Below are positions 55,231 to 64,000 of a stretch of DNA of 64,000 nucleotides, one piece after another (the first letter of the stretch is position 1; every line of letters begins with the position of its first letter). Both the position numbers and the translations under genes were made by a program. Location of the stretch: assembly GCF_018812025.1 (NCBI RefSeq), contig NC_063061.1, positions 39,540,674 to 39,604,673 on the forward strand. The letters are read 5' to 3'. Below the pieces are notes generated by a model, which was not told where the DNA came from, did not search any database, and was given only the letters and a program-made list of their open reading frames with translations. Source of the DNA: Megalobrama amblycephala (Eukaryota > Chordata > Actinopteri > Cypriniformes > Xenocyprididae).

Positions 55231-55234
55231 TATT

Positions 55235-56830
55235 AAAACATGATATGGAGAAGAAGACGCTGCAGATGTTCAATGTCAGATTTTTTCAAGTTTTTCATGA
55301 AAGTCAAATGGTCAGAAGTGGAGTGATTTCATTTTGCTTTAAATGATGTTTTGTCATCATGATGATGATGAAACATATTATATACATGAAATGTGTCAGA
55401 GAGTTTCTGATCCTCATTCAGCTTCAGATCTGATCTCTGATTTCAAAACCTCCAGTGAAAATACATGAGACTCTTTATTTGTGACTTGATGACTTAAATG
55501 TATCTATTTAAAGCAAGTTACATTGCTGCAAATTAATTTAATGATATTTTTTTTATTACGTCACAATAACGGTGATTTTGAATTATGTGTAAAAATATCA
55601 GAAGTTGTATCAACTGCTTTAAATAGTAGATAGCCATTTATTTAAGGTAACTGTTTAATGAGAGATGATTAAATGTGCAGCTGAAGTTTATCAGCTTAAA
55701 ACACTCTGAAAAAGACTTGCGGTGTGTTCCAAACGGGATATATCGCCCTCCGAAGGGCACTTCGGAGTGAAAATAATCATGGCCGCCATATTGAAGGGTC
55801 ATTCCAAACCGAAGTGCTCAAAACTGGCCACTTCAAAGGGCCCTTTGGAATGAAGGATTTCGAAGGGAACAACTGATGGACACTTCTGGCCCCCATGATC
55901 CTTTGCACAGGGAAGTTTGACGTCACAGAATGGGTACAGGAGGCTAGGAGTTCGATTTTAACTATAAAGGTATGTATAATATTTTTATGGTCAAAACGAC
56001 ATTGTACTTCAACAAAAAAACTTTACAGCTCCCTTTATCAGTCCATTCAAATGTTTAAAATACATATATACAATATAGCCTACATGCGATAAACCTAAAA
56101 TAAATAAATAAATAAACTAACGTTAAACATAGGGCGCAGCTTGCACAATCTACTCCTCCTTGATCGTCTCGTTAAGATGACGCTGAAGTGCGTTCCAAAA
56201 AAAAAGAGTTTTTTTGATCCCTTCACCCTTCATCCCTTCGAAGCTCTCACTCCGGAGGGTAAACCCTTTGAAGGGATTAGGGCATAGGGATGAGCCCTTC
56301 CGAATGGAACGCAGGGTTGAAATGCTTTAGGAAACAACAGTGTCTGATGGGAAATACATTTTGAGACATGTCCTGAACACCCACGTGACAGCCACAGATC
56401 AGAGCAATGCAAGTTTCCTCACAGTCACAGCAGGGAGGGTTTTGGGGTTTTTTTAACAGGTGACTCATCAACAGAAGCTGAATGTGACACTACTGCAACA
56501 CTGTAAAAATACTGCTATAATTAGTTCAACATTAGAATAACAAATAATATATTGTTTCAACTTAAAGTGCTCATGCTGCCTTCATTTTAAGTTTAATCTG
56601 ATCTTTTAATCTAAAACTTGTTTTTTTTTTTTGTCTCTTCACAGCAAAACAACATTAAACACTAAAATACAACAATATTTTTTACAGTGAGTGTTTTCAT
56701 ATTCATACTTCAGATTTTTCAGTAGTGTTTATATAATCTAAATGTATAAAGTGAGACTCCTTGTAATGCATTAATGACTGATCCATGGTTTTATTATTTT
56801 TTAAAGTTGAGCAGGTTCTTGAGATGGAGG
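55235..56830. repeat. Segmental duplication, copy 1 (copy 2 at 60280-61300)
   Basis: Shared landmarks in the same order and orientation: CATGATATGGAGAAGAAGAC, CATGAAAGTCAAATGG, ACATATTATATACATGAAAT, CTTTAGGAAACAACAGTGTC, TCAGTAGTGTTTATA and TGACTGATCCATG. Copy 1 carries an extra element at 55731-56313 that copy 2 lacks. Confidence 0.85.
55731..56313. mobile_element. Non-autonomous DNA element in duplication copy 1
   Basis: Left end GGTGTGTTCCAAACGGGATA; right end in reverse complement CCTGCGTTCCATTCGGAAGG. Multiple internal GAAGGG/CCCTTC inverted motifs. Absent from the paralogous site in copy 2, which defines it as an insertion. Boundaries are approximate and a target duplication was not resolved. 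Confidence 0.75.
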
Positions 56831-56864
56831 ATGATAACAGAGTTCTTTTGTGGTTTTCAGATAC

Positions 56865-57480
56865 CGGAGACCTTGGAACTGGAGACGAAGGAGACACTGG
56901 AGATACGGAGCACTCACACAGAGAGGAGAGAACACACGAGGAGATTCTTGGAGACAGGCAAGTAGATCGCGGGGAGTCCTTAAGGTAAGCATACAGGTAA
57001 GTTAATGCAAATGAGACCGGACATCGAGTGGTGTGTGTGAGTGCTCTTTATGCTGGCAGTGATGAGGTGCAGGTGTCTGTGATCAGTACTCTGGTGATTG
57101 TGTGTGCTGTGATTGGTGAGCGGTGGAGCCTGACGTGTCTGTGACAGTGATGATCTGAAGAGAGTAAAAATCCGCTGCAGGTCTGACACCTCTGCTGATG
57201 ACGATGATCTTCATGTGGGAGTGAGAGAGTTTATGAAAGAGACCAAACCACCAAACCACACATTACAGAATGAAGTTTACATGACTCAAATGACTATGAG
57301 GTTGAAAAACAGTTGCTCAGCCACTAGAAATAACTATATTTTAGACCATATTTTTGTTTGTTTGTTTTATTGTTCAGTGATAGAAGATCCTGATCCTGTA
57401 TCAGATCCAGTGACTGATGCTGAAGCTGTAAATGTTGTTCTGTTTCTGCTGTTTAAACCCTTCATCATTAACTGATAACA
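56865..57480 (+). pseudogene. Exon-like blocks, unidentified, probably decayed
   Basis: Acceptor GTGGTTTTCAG before 56865 opens DTGDLGTGDEGDTGDTEHSH and ERTHEEILGDR, then a GCAAGT. Further right, DEVQVSVISTLVIVCAVIGE (about 57,061-57,120) looks like a membrane segment, and VIEDPDPVSDPVTDAEAVNV (from about 57,379) looks like a cytosolic tail. No consistent splice chain could be built and stops intervene. A decayed single-pass receptor is possible; equally these may be chance frames. Confidence 0.25.
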
Positions 57481-58137
57481 CACAGATTGAGGTTTGGTTT
57501 AGATGGTTAAATAATACCATAACCATCAGTTGTGATGAGGTTACAGTGTGAAACATGATGATCTTCATCAGCTTCATGTCTCTGTTTCTCATATTTCTCT
57601 TCACCGTCTTGAACCTGAAGCTGCAGGTGTTTGAGTTTTATTTTCTTCTCAGTTCAGTTCAACAATCATGAAGTAAATGTGTTATTATAGTCATTGTGAG
57701 GATTGACAGTAATGTTCAGGAGCTTTATTCACAAAACACTTTATCTGGCCACTAAGAGTTCTTCTATATACTGTAAAATATCAGTAAAAGTTCTTAGCTT
57801 AGAGTTTTCTCTTAAAACCTATTCACAAATCTGCTGAGACCAGCTTTTACTAATGAATAGAGAAAAGTCTTAAGCTAAGAGAAAGGGCGGGGTTGACCTC
57901 GTCGCTATGGACTATGACCTCAGTGATTGGCTGATGGGAGGAGTCTCTGTCAGCAATTTAATCAAATATTGTAGAATGAGAAGATATATATATACCCCAT
58001 TCCTCGCTCTCGGCTGGTTCCAGTTCCCAAGATACAGGAAGAACTCTGGGTTTGGGCTGAATTCTGAGCACTGCTTCAACGATTACAAGGGGAGCTTTCT
58101 TTGATCGCTTTCTTTCTATAATTTAATCACCATTGTT
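57481..58137. other. Intergenic, includes dispersed-repeat-like sequence
   Basis: From about 57,720 to 58,137 the DNA (TTCACAAAACACTTTATCTG, GAAAAGTCTTAAGCTAAGAG, TGATTGGCTGATGGGAGG) reads like part of a dispersed cyprinid repeat that leads into the 69-bp segment shared with 8988-9056. No gene. Confidence 0.5.
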
Positions 58138-58206
58138 GGTGTCAATTAAAGCTTTTATTGGACTAACAAGGAAGTTTTCAGCTCTAAAACTTACAGGATA
58201 TTCTTA
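58138..58206 (+). repeat. Dispersed repeat, copy 2 (partner at 8988-9056)
   Basis: Near-identical to 8988-9056. It is truncated on its right by the TTAA-flanked element that starts at 58208. Confidence 0.85.
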
Positions 58207-58246
58207 AAGGTGCCATAGAACGCTTTGATGTAATATAAGTCTAAGG

Positions 58247-58427
58247 CAGGGGTAGGCAAGTTCGGTCCTAGAGAGCCGCTGTCCTGCAGAGTTTAGCTCC
58301 AACCCTGAAAAAATCCCTTCAGCTGCCTTTAGCCTTAGTAATCCTGAAGAGCTTGATGTGTTTGATTAAGGTTGGAGCTAAACTCAGCAGGACAGCGGCT
58401 CTCTAGGACCGAACTTGCCTACCCCTG
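58247..58427. mobile_element. hAT-like MITE, 181 bp, near-palindromic
   Basis: Ends CAGGGGTAGGCAAGTTCGGT and its reverse complement. Inverted repeats extend about 58 bp with a single mismatch. Exact 8-bp target duplication GTCTAAGG at 58239-58246 and 58428-58435. Confidence 0.97.
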
Positions 58428-59013
58428 GTCTAAGGTGTCCCCTGAATGTGTCTGTGAAGTTTCAGCTTAAAATACCCCATATATTTTTTATTATTAAATT
58501 TTTGGGGCATTATTATAAATGCGCAGATTCAGTGCGCTTCCCCTTTAAATGCTCGTGCTCTCCGCCCCCGAGCTCACGACTCTATCATTGCATAAACACA
58601 GTTCATACAGCTAATATAACCCCCAAAATGGATCTTTCCAAACTGTTCGTCATGCATACTGCACGCATACATCGGATCATGTGAGTACAGTATTTATTTG
58701 GATGTTTACATTTGATTCTGAATGAGTTTGATAGTGCTCCGTGGCTAAAGCTAACATTACACACTGTTGGAGAGATTTATAAAGAATGAAGTTGTGTTTA
58801 TGAATTATACAGACTGCAAGTGTTTAATAATGAAAATAGTGACGGCTCTTGTCTCCGTGAACACAGTAATAAACGATGGTAACTTTAACCACATTTAACA
58901 GTACATTAGCAACATGCTAACGAAACATTTAGAAAGACAATTTACAAATATCACTAAAAATATCATGATATCATGGATCATGTCAGTTATTATTGCTCCA
59001 TCTGCCATTTTTC

Positions 59014-59825
59014 CAACCTGGTCTCATACGAGAGACGTACCCGTGGGCACGTTTTCAAGAGTCACAAAATTATTTACCGACGCGTACGTCTCACTGTAGT
59101 TTCCGACAGAAAGGAACGCTAGAGGCGGTAAAACGTCACTAAGCGCTTTGGCTCGTTTTCACACACGGTCTCGATGACGCCCGGGGTCGGATTATGGATG
59201 AGTAAAGACTTGTTTTGACGTCTCCTCACGCAATATTATGTTACGACTTCAAAACGCTTTTTACCAGAGTGCCCGATTTATAAACGAACGTACTTTGGAC
59301 TTTGCATCGCTTGACCGGCTCTATATGTGTCACTTTTTTGGCCGTAACCAGCTTGCTCGGTAGCTCAGCCGATACGGAGTTGGACTTACGACGAGGAGTC
59401 CCCCTGCCTGGGTACGAATCCTGCGAAAGGCGAGTGACGGACGGCAAAAAAAGAGCTCAAAGAGAGATCTAAACGAGCTGGAAAAACCGGTATACGATCG
59501 CGGACGCTTCTTATCTCATGTTTGCTTTTGTTAACGCTATCGGGTAGGTTTAGGCGTAGCGTCGGTGGGACGTTATTTTAAAACGCAACGGAGCGCAAAT
59601 GTCAAATCAAGAACCGCGGCGATTCATCTAAAAAGCAACGTCATAAAAACATATTGCATTCACCCTATTATCTGCTCCGGCAAAAAAAAACCCCCCAAAA
59701 AACGAACATGCTTTTAGCGCCGCTCAATGGACATTTCGCATTGAAACTGCAGCGCGATGTACGCATAGGTACGTATTTTGCGACTCGCGTGCCCACGGGT
59801 ATGTTTTCATCATGAGACCAGGTTG
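59014..59825. mobile_element. hAT-like element, 812 bp, containing a tRNA-like segment
   Basis: Left end CAACCTGGTCTCAT then GTACCCGTGGGCACG; right end, in reverse complement, CAACCTGGTCTCAT then ATACCCGTGGGCACGCGAG. Exact 8-bp target duplication CATTTTTC (59006-59013 and 59826-59833). The interior is CpG-rich, unlike its surroundings, and no transposase is seen. Confidence 0.92.
59353..59430 (+). repeat. tRNA-like segment inside the transposon
   Basis: TAGCTCAGCCGATACGGAG (59361-59379) resembles a tRNA A box and GGTACGAATCC (59411-59421) a B box (one change from the GGTTCGAATCC consensus). Spacing of 50 bp between box starts fits a tRNA with an extended loop. No confident cloverleaf could be folded by eye, so it is not called a tRNA gene. 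Confidence 0.55.
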
Positions 59826-60164
59826 CATTTTTCACTGTTGTTCTTACTTGCTTACCTAGTCTGATGATTCAGCTGTGCACAGATCCAGACGTTAATACTG
59901 CCTTGTCTAATGCCTTGAACATGAGCTGGCATATGCAAATATCGGGGGCGTACATATTAATCAGTTGTTAATATCATTAATATCAGTCGTGTTATGTTGA
60001 GATTCGCCTGTTCTTCGGAGGTCTTTTAAACAAATGAGATTTACATAAGAAGGAGGAAACAATGGAGTTTGAGAACTCACTGTATGTCATTTCCATGTAC
60101 TGAACTCTTGTTCAACTATGCTGAGGTAAATTCAATTTTTCATTCTAGGGCACCTTTAATGTTT

Positions 60165-60260
60165 TAGAAAGAGTCTCTTCTGCTCACCAATGCTGCATTT
60201 ATTTAATCAAAAATACAGTAAAAACATTAATATTGTGAAATATTATTACAATTCTTTGCG
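60165..60260. repeat. Fragment of the 41.8-42.9 kb repeat type
   Basis: CTCACCAATGCTGCATTTAT and AAAAATACAGTAAAAACATT read like the other half of the common cyprinid element seen at 41784-42890. It sits between the TTAA element and duplication copy 2. Confidence 0.55.
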
Positions 60261-60279
60261 AATATATAGTAAAGTGTAA

Positions 60280-61300
60280 TTAAACCATGATATGGAGAAG
60301 AAGACAATGCTGATCTCCAGAACAAACATTCAGAATGTTGGAAAATGTGGAGAAAAAAATAAGTCAGAGCGTGAAAAGTGTGTTTTAATAGTTTATTTCA
60401 TGAAAGTCAAATGGATAAAAGGGGAGTGATGTCATTTTGCTTTTAACTGATGTTTTGTCATCTTCATGATTACGAAACATATTATATACATGAAATGTGT
60501 CAGTGAGTTTCTGTGACATGATGATCCTCATTCAGCTTCAGATCAGATCTCTGATTTCTCTTCACCGTCTCTGAACAAAAACCTCCAGTGAAATACATAT
60601 GAGACAATTTATTTGTAATGACTTAAATTCGTCTATTTAATGCAAGTTATATTGTTTTGGTATTTTTTCAACTCACAAGTAATAATGATTTTGAATCTTG
60701 TGAGAAATGTCAGAAGTTAACTTAAGCTAAAAAATGGATTCATATTTAAAAAAAAAAAAAGTAAATAGCATTTAATATATAATGTAAACTGCAGTATTTA
60801 GAATTGATCTCTTCTGATCAGCTTCAGTTCGTCTGTTAAAGTCTCTAATGAGCTGCTGATGTTAATCAGGCGTTTAATGAGAGAGGATTAAATGTTCAGC
60901 TGATGATGGCGTTTATTAGGGTGAAACACTCTTATTTGTGGTGTAAAACTAACCTGTAGATCAAACCCTGAAGTACTTTAGGAAACAACAGTGTCTGATG
61001 GGAAATAAACTGAGACTTTGTCCTGAATAATCAGATGAAAGATGTTGACCATGCAGGCAAGTTAACTCATAATCACAGCAGGTTTTTGTTTTTCAGGTTT
61101 TTTGGTTAACCTGCATTAATGCTGCCTTAATTTGAATCAATCTGGATTTTTGTCATCGTCGCAAAAATAATTTTTTACAGTGAATGTTTTCATATTCATC
61201 TATTTCAGATATTTCAGTAGTGTTTATAATCTAAATGTATTATGAGAGACACATTAAATGACTGATCCATGATTTTATTTTTTATTTTTATTAGAGATTA
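60280..61300. repeat. Segmental duplication, copy 2
   Basis: Diverged copy of 55235-56830 without the 0.58-kb insertion. Adds its own substitutions and small indels. The homology seems to fade just after TGATCCATGATTTTAT, near the exon-like block at 61294. Confidence 0.85.
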
Positions 61301-61639
61301 TAGAGATATGACACATAATCAGCTAACAGATGAACACAGAAATACAGTCTCTGGTAAGAACATCAATTATTCACTCATTTACTGTTTCTTCTTTCTAATC
61401 TAGAGAAACAGAATAATTTACACTCTTAGAAAAAAAGGTTCTTTGGGGTTCCATATATGAAGCGCCTGATAGAACCTTTTTTGGTTCTATATAGAACCTT
61501 TTCTTCTAAGAGTGTAGAATATGGTGAAAAGATGAGTGATAAATGTAAATGTTTTTAGAAGGCAGAAGAACAGACTGCAGTCTTGATGATCCCTGCTGGC
61601 TGGATGTCACTGATGAAGGGCTTTATGTGAGAATCTGAA
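61294..61639 (+). CDS. Two-exon terminal coding block, unidentified
   Basis: After acceptor TTTTTATTAG the block DYRDMTHNQLTDEHRNTVS ends at a GTAAGA donor (about 61,352). After acceptor TTTTTAG (about 61,559) it continues in matching phase 1 as EGRRTDCSLDDPCWLDVTDE then GLYVRI and TGA. Good splice sites, matching phase and a clean stop suggest a real or recent 3' end of a gene, possibly the cytosolic tail of a receptor. No upstream exon was found and no family recognised. Confidence 0.35.
61421..61514. mobile_element. 94-bp palindromic MITE with TA flanks
   Basis: CACTCTTAGAAAAAAAGGTT and its inverted end AACCTTTTCTTCTAAGAGTG, flanked by TA on both sides. It lies in the intron of the two-exon block above. 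Confidence 0.85.
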
Positions 61640-62440
61640 AGAAACTTTGCAGGCCCGTCTGGATCACAAGAGACTAGAAATCACAAATATATTGAATTTA
61701 TGAGATATTGTTCTAATCAGAAACATATCTGGTTAATCACACAACTGTGAAAAGATTCAATAATCTATAAGTGCAGAAAGTCTGATGAATCTGAATAGAA
61801 AGTCTAGCAAGACTAAAATGTGATGAAGAATTGAAGTTCAGTAATGATCAAACACTCACAGTATGGCTTTATTTTCCCCATACTGCCACATCTAACAAGT
61901 CTCAGTCCTCTTCTCTCTCGTGATCCACTGGTTTGTGTCTCCGTTTCTCTCTCTGAATCTCTCTGAATCTGTTTAATCACACACAGAGTTTAGTTAGTTC
62001 ACTTTTAGTTCACATGAACACAGATCTCTTTCAGCAGAACATCATTCTGTCTTCATTTACACAAGATCAACACTGATAATCAGATCCAGAACTTTCATCT
62101 CTTCTCATCACAACATGACAGTAAATTACACTTCATCAGTTCCAGTTCAGCAATAAAACACTTCCAGATAAAACATGTTTCTACATTCAGGTGTTAGAGC
62201 TTCTAAAACTTCTTTAATGCTCTTTCTATAAGAACCACAAGCCTTTTTGTTCACATATGAAATAAGTCCGATAACAGGTCCCACAGCCACCAAATAGTTG
62301 TTTTTGTTGTTGTTATTATTATATCATATAATATGTTATTACTATCTCTGCCGTGTTGCCACTGGTCAGATATTTAAAGTGTATTTTTTGACATTTCAAA
62401 CTAGAGGCAATAATAATAATCAAAAGGTGAACATTTATTA
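61640..62440. other. Downstream sequence, no gene seen
   Basis: Could include a 3'UTR of the two-exon block: AATAAA occurs at about 62,153. Otherwise AT-leaning, no repeat recognised. Confidence 0.45.
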
Positions 62441-62444
62441 ATAA

Positions 62445-62695
62445 ACTATTTAATAAATGTTTATTGTTTAATTATTATTTATTAAATTTGTTAAAAATGT
62501 GTTAATTTATTAAACATATTGATAAATGTTAATTTCCAACATATTTTGGGTTAATTTTAAACAAGCAGTACAGTAATTATTAAACAATAGTTGAGTTAAA
62601 TAAAACTAACCAGCATGTTGGACAAACATTTAACTCAACCGCTGGGTTAAAACAACCCAATCACTGGGTTTGTTTTAAACCCAGCATTTTTAGAG
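62445..62695 (-). mobile_element. MITE copy A (AACCCA/TGGGTT family)
   Basis: On the minus strand it begins CACTCTAAAAATGCTGGGTT and continues AACCCAGTGATTGGGTTGTT and ATGTTTGTCCAACATGCTGG. The same order, on the plus strand, starts at 63791. The two copies therefore face each other. Confidence 0.85.
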
Positions 62696-62699
62696 TGAA

Positions 62700-63788
62700 T
62701 GAATGAATGAATAAAAACTTCACAAAATAAATATAAAAGTGTTTTAATCACCTTGTGATGAGCAGAAAAGAGGAAACATCCACTGCAGCTCTGAGATCTG
62801 TGCTGATGCTGTGCTGATTGAATTTTGAGTTTCATAAAATGGCTCCGTTGAAAAGTGAAAAACTGTGTCCAATTGAAACTAAGGAGGTGTGGTTGTGTGT
62901 GTTATAAACCTGCTACTGTCACTGTGTTCACATTACAGGAAATGAGAAAAATTCTCTTGACCACATTCTAACACCTTGCTCCTCCTCTCTCTCAGATTGT
63001 TCTCATCATCATCAGTTCTCCTCTGCTCTCTTCTGAACGGCTCATATTTCATTCAGTTGGTTTGATCACATCATTAGAAACAAGAGTGAACAATTTAGAG
63101 CTGTTGTGTGTAAATGATGACAACTGTGTTGAAGTTTATCTTTTGCAGCTTGTGTTTATCATGACACAAGTTCATCACAGTGTGTTTTAGTGAGAGAGAA
63201 TATGTTTAGAGATTTGCAAAAAAAAATTTTGCACACACACACACAGGAAGTTAAGGAAGTGTTTGCCACTTCCATCTCTCTTGTTCGGGGTCTGTGGGTT
63301 TCTGTGTGTATTTCTGTGTTGAGAGTGTGCGGTTGTAAGGTTGTTTTAGCCTTGCTTGTTATTGAAGATGAGTCATTATTGCTACAGTTAATGCTGGAGA
63401 TTTTGTACTTTTGATGTTTGTGATTCTTATTGTGAGGAATATGTTTTCTCCTCATTGAATTTCATAAAGCATCAGAAAGTTGAGTTTGAGAGAGTTTCAC
63501 GTGTGAATGGAGTGTTTTGTGAGGGAAGTTTTTCAAATTCATACCGAAGTCATCCTGTGGTTTAAACACTAATTCAGTGCACTGTATAGTTTCACAAATA
63601 AGGTATAACTGAAAGCATATCTGAAAATATGTGTCATTTTTTTCTGTCTCAAGATTTCTCGTCTGGGATTTAACATCTGAGATTAATACATGTCCATGAC
63701 AACAAAGCTAGGAAGCAGGAAACTGAAACCAAGAAACACAGAAACTACTGAATACAAAATGGTAAATGAAATTAAAGTATTATTATAA
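62700..63788. other. Spacer between the two facing MITE copies, no gene seen
   Basis: About 1.1 kb without a recognisable gene; a short (CA)n near 63233-63245. Open frames are short and featureless. Confidence 0.5.
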
Positions 63789-63790
63789 CT

Positions 63791-64000
63791 ACACTCTAAA
63801 AAATGCTGGGTTAAAAACAACCCAAGTTGGGTTGAAAATGGACAAACCCAGCAATTGGGTTGTTTTAACCCAGTGGTAGGGTTAAATGTTTGCCCAACCT
63901 GCTGGGTAGTTTTATTTAACTTCAACTATTGTTTAAAAATTACTGTATTGCTTAATTAAAATTAACCCAAAGTATGTTGGAAATGAACATTTATTAATGT
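63791..64000 (+). mobile_element. MITE copy B, runs off the window
   Basis: Starts CACTCTAAAAAATGCTGGGT, then ACAACCCAAGTTGGGTTG, AGCAATTGGGTTGTTTTAAC and TTAACCCAAAGTATGTTGGA. It is the inverted partner of copy A and continues past base 64000. Confidence 0.85.

Larger units (their letters stand above)
58208..60155. mobile_element. TTAA-flanked DNA element, 1.95 kb, with two nested insertions
   Basis: Left end AGGTGCCATAGAA, right end TTCTAGGGCACCT (reverse complement AGGTGCCCTAGAA, one mismatch), flanked by TTAA at 58204-58207 and 60156-60159. Removing the nested hAT-like copies leaves about 940 bp of non-coding sequence. The TTAA target suggests a piggyBac-type transposase in trans; inference. 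Confidence 0.85.

Noticed and set aside
57556..57672. Short hydrophobic frame MMIFISFMSLFLIFLFTVLN as a signal peptide exon
   Set aside because: No donor in a sensible place and no partner exon; a chance AT-rich frame is as likely.
59353..59430. A functional tRNA gene
   Set aside because: A and B boxes are visible but no convincing cloverleaf or anticodon stem could be paired by eye, and it lies inside a transposon.

Overview
The window reads as genomic DNA from a ray-finned fish, most likely a cyprinid. It has vertebrate split genes with GT-AG introns, very AT-rich introns, large (CA)n and minisatellite arrays, and many short DNA transposons of fish type. The gene order uhrf2 - brd10 (KIAA2026) - mlana matches a vertebrate linkage group (human 9p24.1, from memory). 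I see no prokaryotic or viral gene, CRISPR array or operon.

Three genes can be reconstructed exon by exon with consistent splice phases. (1) uhrf2, plus strand, 4597-27277: 15 exons giving 829 residues plus a stop. The first exon (start codon and N-terminal half of the ubiquitin-like domain) lies left of the window. The product is a multidomain chromatin reader and E3 ligase (UBL, tandem Tudor, PHD, SRA, RING). (2) brd10/KIAA2026 homologue, plus strand, 31545-48828: 9 coding exons giving 1905 residues. It has an N-terminal bromodomain, a basic nuclear region, a short conserved helical block and a huge Ser/Thr/Pro-rich last exon. A CpG-rich promoter and 5' noncoding exon precede it at about 30.06-30.41 kb. 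(3) mlana (Melan-A/MART-1), minus strand, 52375-50873: 4 coding exons giving 125 residues, a small single-pass membrane protein of pigment cells. brd10 and mlana converge tail to tail. Nothing suggests that the three genes act in one pathway; they are linked by synteny.

The rest is dominated by repeats. An 82-bp array lies at 1.0-3.2 kb. A 4.2-kb array of 12-bp units (12.3-16.5 kb), CA/CT arrays (19.0-19.65 and 21.3-22.3 kb) and a 3.3-kb array of 29-30-bp units (23.7-27.0 kb) lie in uhrf2 introns. A 4-kb array of 45-bp units (32.2-36.9 kb) fills brd10 intron 1. Because 12, 30 and 45 are multiples of three, these arrays create long open frames on both strands that are not genes. A decayed LINE lies at 8.2-9.9 kb. 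At least eight DNA-transposon copies have visible terminal inverted repeats, several with exact target-site duplications, and some are nested. A segment right of mlana is duplicated (about 55.2-56.8 and 60.3-61.3 kb). The second copy runs into two small exon-like blocks resembling a receptor cytoplasmic tail, which I could not identify.
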